Shown here: piece by piece, positions 54,004-55,018 of the stretch | How the letters are laid out: each line of letters begins with the position of its first letter | Position numbering within the stretch: the first letter of the stretch is position 1 | Assembly (NCBI GenBank): GCA_017936385.1 | Contig: JAGBFQ010000011.1 | Location: 1 to 55,018, forward strand | Reading direction: 5' to 3' | DNA: 55,018 bases | Source: Rikenellaceae bacterium | Lineage (GTDB): Bacteria; Bacteroidota; Bacteroidia; Bacteroidales; Rikenellaceae | Notes under the pieces: model-generated | Seen by the model: the letters and a program-made list of their open reading frames with translations, nothing else | Databases searched by the model: none | What the model was told of the DNA's origin: nothing | Program-made: the position numbers and the translations under genes

Positions 54004-54624
54004 ATGAAACCATCCGAAACACTGCTCGAATATCTCCATACGCGCATCTTGCCACTCTACGACTCGTTCGACGCCGCGCACTCTCGAACCCACGCCCTCG
54101 ACGTGATGGCCGAAAGTCTACGGCTCGCCGAACACTATGATGTGAATGTGGACATGGTGGCAGCCGCAGCAGCATTTCACGACGTGGGACTTGCACACGG
54201 ACGAGCCGAACACCACACTCACTCGGCACGCATCATTCGTGAGGATGAGTTTCTGCGACGTTACTTCACTCCCGAACAGGTCGACATCATAGCCGACGCC
54301 GCCGAAGACCATCGCGCATCATCTACGCGAGCCCCGCGCACAATCTATGGCCGCATCATCGCCGAAGCCGACCGCCAAATCCTCCCCGAAGTGGTGTTGC
54401 GTCGCACAGTGCAATACGGACTCGAGCACTATCCCGAACTCTCGCCCGAAGGTCACTACGCACGTTTCTGCAACCACCTGCATGAAAAGTACGGACGCAC
54501 AGGATACCTACGCCTGTGGATTGACGAGTCACACAACGCCACAGCTCTCGAACAACTTCGAAAACTCATTGACAACGAACCACTACTCCATAAAACCTTC
54601 CTCCGAATTTTTAACGAGGTTTGA
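54004..54624 (+). CDS. HD-domain phosphohydrolase-like protein
   Basis: A 206-residue protein with HSRTHALDV (His30 among the likely metal ligands), AAFHDVG (His59-Asp60) and later EDHRA, the HD metal-binding pattern. It probably hydrolyses a nucleotide or phosphoester. No nucleotide-cyclase or GGDEF domain is fused. It is divergent from znuA; the intergenic gap is 55 bases. Confidence 0.85.
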   Translation: MKPSETLLEYLHTRILPLYDSFDAAHSRTHALDVMAESLRLAEHYDVNVDMVAAAAAFHDVGLAHGRAEHHTHSARIIREDEFLRRYFTPEQVDIIADAAEDHRASSTRAPRTIYGRIIAEADRQILPEVVLRRTVQYGLEHYPELSPEGHYARFCNHLHEKYGRTGYLRLWIDESHNATALEQLRKLIDNEPLLHKTFLRIFNEV

Positions 54625-54631
54625 GGGGACT

Positions 54632-54680
54632 GTTCTTTTTGAGTCATCAAAAAGAACCAAAAAATGACCCGCAGACCGGG
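54632..54680 (-). repeat. module with hairpin, copy at locus C
   Basis: GTTCTTTTTGA (54632-54642) / TCAAAAAGAAC (54647-54657), then ATGACCCGCAGACCGGGGG. Same as the reverse complement of 31160-31205 and of the tail at 905-955. It starts 8 bases past the HD gene stop. Confidence 0.7.
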
Positions 54681-54685
54681 GGTTT

Positions 54686-54728
54686 AACTACTCTGTGCGG
54701 ACCCCTTTGGGGGCTGCACAGAGTAGTT
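54686..54728. repeat. perfect hairpin in locus C
   Basis: AACTACTCTGTGC (54686-54698) pairs with GCACAGAGTAGTT (54716-54728), with inner CCCC/GGGG. It is not followed by a T run, so a terminator role is uncertain. The following 54730-54840 is AT-rich with nothing I recognise. Confidence 0.6.
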
Positions 54729-54919
54729 ATAAGAACCACGGATGCGACAGATTTTTGATTCAGTTGACAAACAAAAAAGAATAACCTCTAAACCACTTAA
54801 ACTCTATAACATCCATACAATAGGTATTTTAATAAAATATCTACCCGAAAAAACGCTTGCGTGGCAGATGTTAGCCACTTGCGGTTCTTCGGAAAGTTTG
54901 GCGTGCGAGAGATTTTGCT

Positions 54920-55018
54920 GATGAGGTGCGGCATCCCGCAGGGATGTATCGGATGTTTGGGATTGCGACCCGCAAGCTTGTTTGCGAGGGCGTAATCACA
55001 AATATACGATAAAATGCC
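54920..55018 (+). repeat. three-way junction repeat, copy C (cut by window end)
   Basis: GATGAGGTGCG (54920-54930) aligns with the outer stem start of copy B. Hairpins CATCCC/GGGATG (54932-54946) and TTTGGGATTGCG / CGTAATCACAAA (about 54957-55001) follow, with inner GCAAGCTTGTTTGC. The third hairpin and closing strand lie beyond the window. Confidence 0.6.

Overview
The window comes from a member of the Bacteroidales, most likely Rikenellaceae/Alistipes (the family and genus are inference). Supporting signs are Bacteroidetes-type promoters (TTTG, about 20 bp, TAnnTTTG) before many genes, a PorX-type T9SS regulator, a fimbrillin lipoprotein, a long YidC, a DUF349 protein, the order coaX / outer-membrane protein / TPR / lptC / CNNM / PPIase, and a Ptb-AckA pair.

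Layout. 1-600: 3' end of 23S rRNA, 5S rRNA and two terminator hairpins. 650-1290: a complex structured repeat element. 1398-3741: a small accessory block (GIY-YIG/DUF4357 protein, a small peptide and a fimbrillin lipoprotein) ending next to a tRNA-Ala whose 3' end is partly duplicated. 4091-8766 (minus): rimP-nusA-infB. 8960-21885 (minus): envelope and housekeeping genes: a PpiD-like PPIase, a CNNM protein, lptC, a TPR protein, an outer-membrane protein, coaX with an in-frame stop, mfd, an RNase E/G, a 30-residue ribosomal protein and HU. 22177-30045: porX-tsaE, a membrane acyltransferase with a structured leader, a ROK kinase, then polyprenyl synthase, U32 protein and DUF2461 protein. 30046-31246: 1.2 kb without a convincing gene, packed with structured repeats. 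31247-36349: alkaline phosphatase, divergent rfbD-kdsA-ung-aroB, and a small lipoprotein. 36431-42005 (minus): yidC, pyrG, DUF349. 42287-44419: ackA-ptb. 44591-48818: a phenylalanine/tyrosine operon. 48889-54624: kinase-like WG protein, GH3 glucosidase, zinc uptake genes and an HD-domain protein. 54632-55018: more structured repeat, cut by the window end.

Two things stand out. First, the pheA-aminotransferase-tyrA-DAHP synthase/chorismate mutase operon is preceded by what reads as a complete leader-peptide attenuator: a promoter, a purine-rich ribosome site, a short ORF with a Tyr-Tyr-Phe-Tyr-Tyr run, and mutually exclusive antiterminator (GGTCGGG with CCCGACC) and terminator (CCCGACC with GGTTGGG) pairings just before the pheA start. 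Second, the intergenic regions carry two related families of repeats whose arms differ in sequence between copies but keep their base pairing. One family folds as a three-way junction (about 30223-30344, 30983-31106, 54920-end). The other is a long multi-helix arm behind a GTTCTTTTGG hairpin (704-852, 1003-1152, 30673-30820). They share flanking modules at several loci, which suggests a mobile or RNA-active structured element.

All calls come from reading the sequence. No database search was run, so family names rest on motifs, length and gene order.
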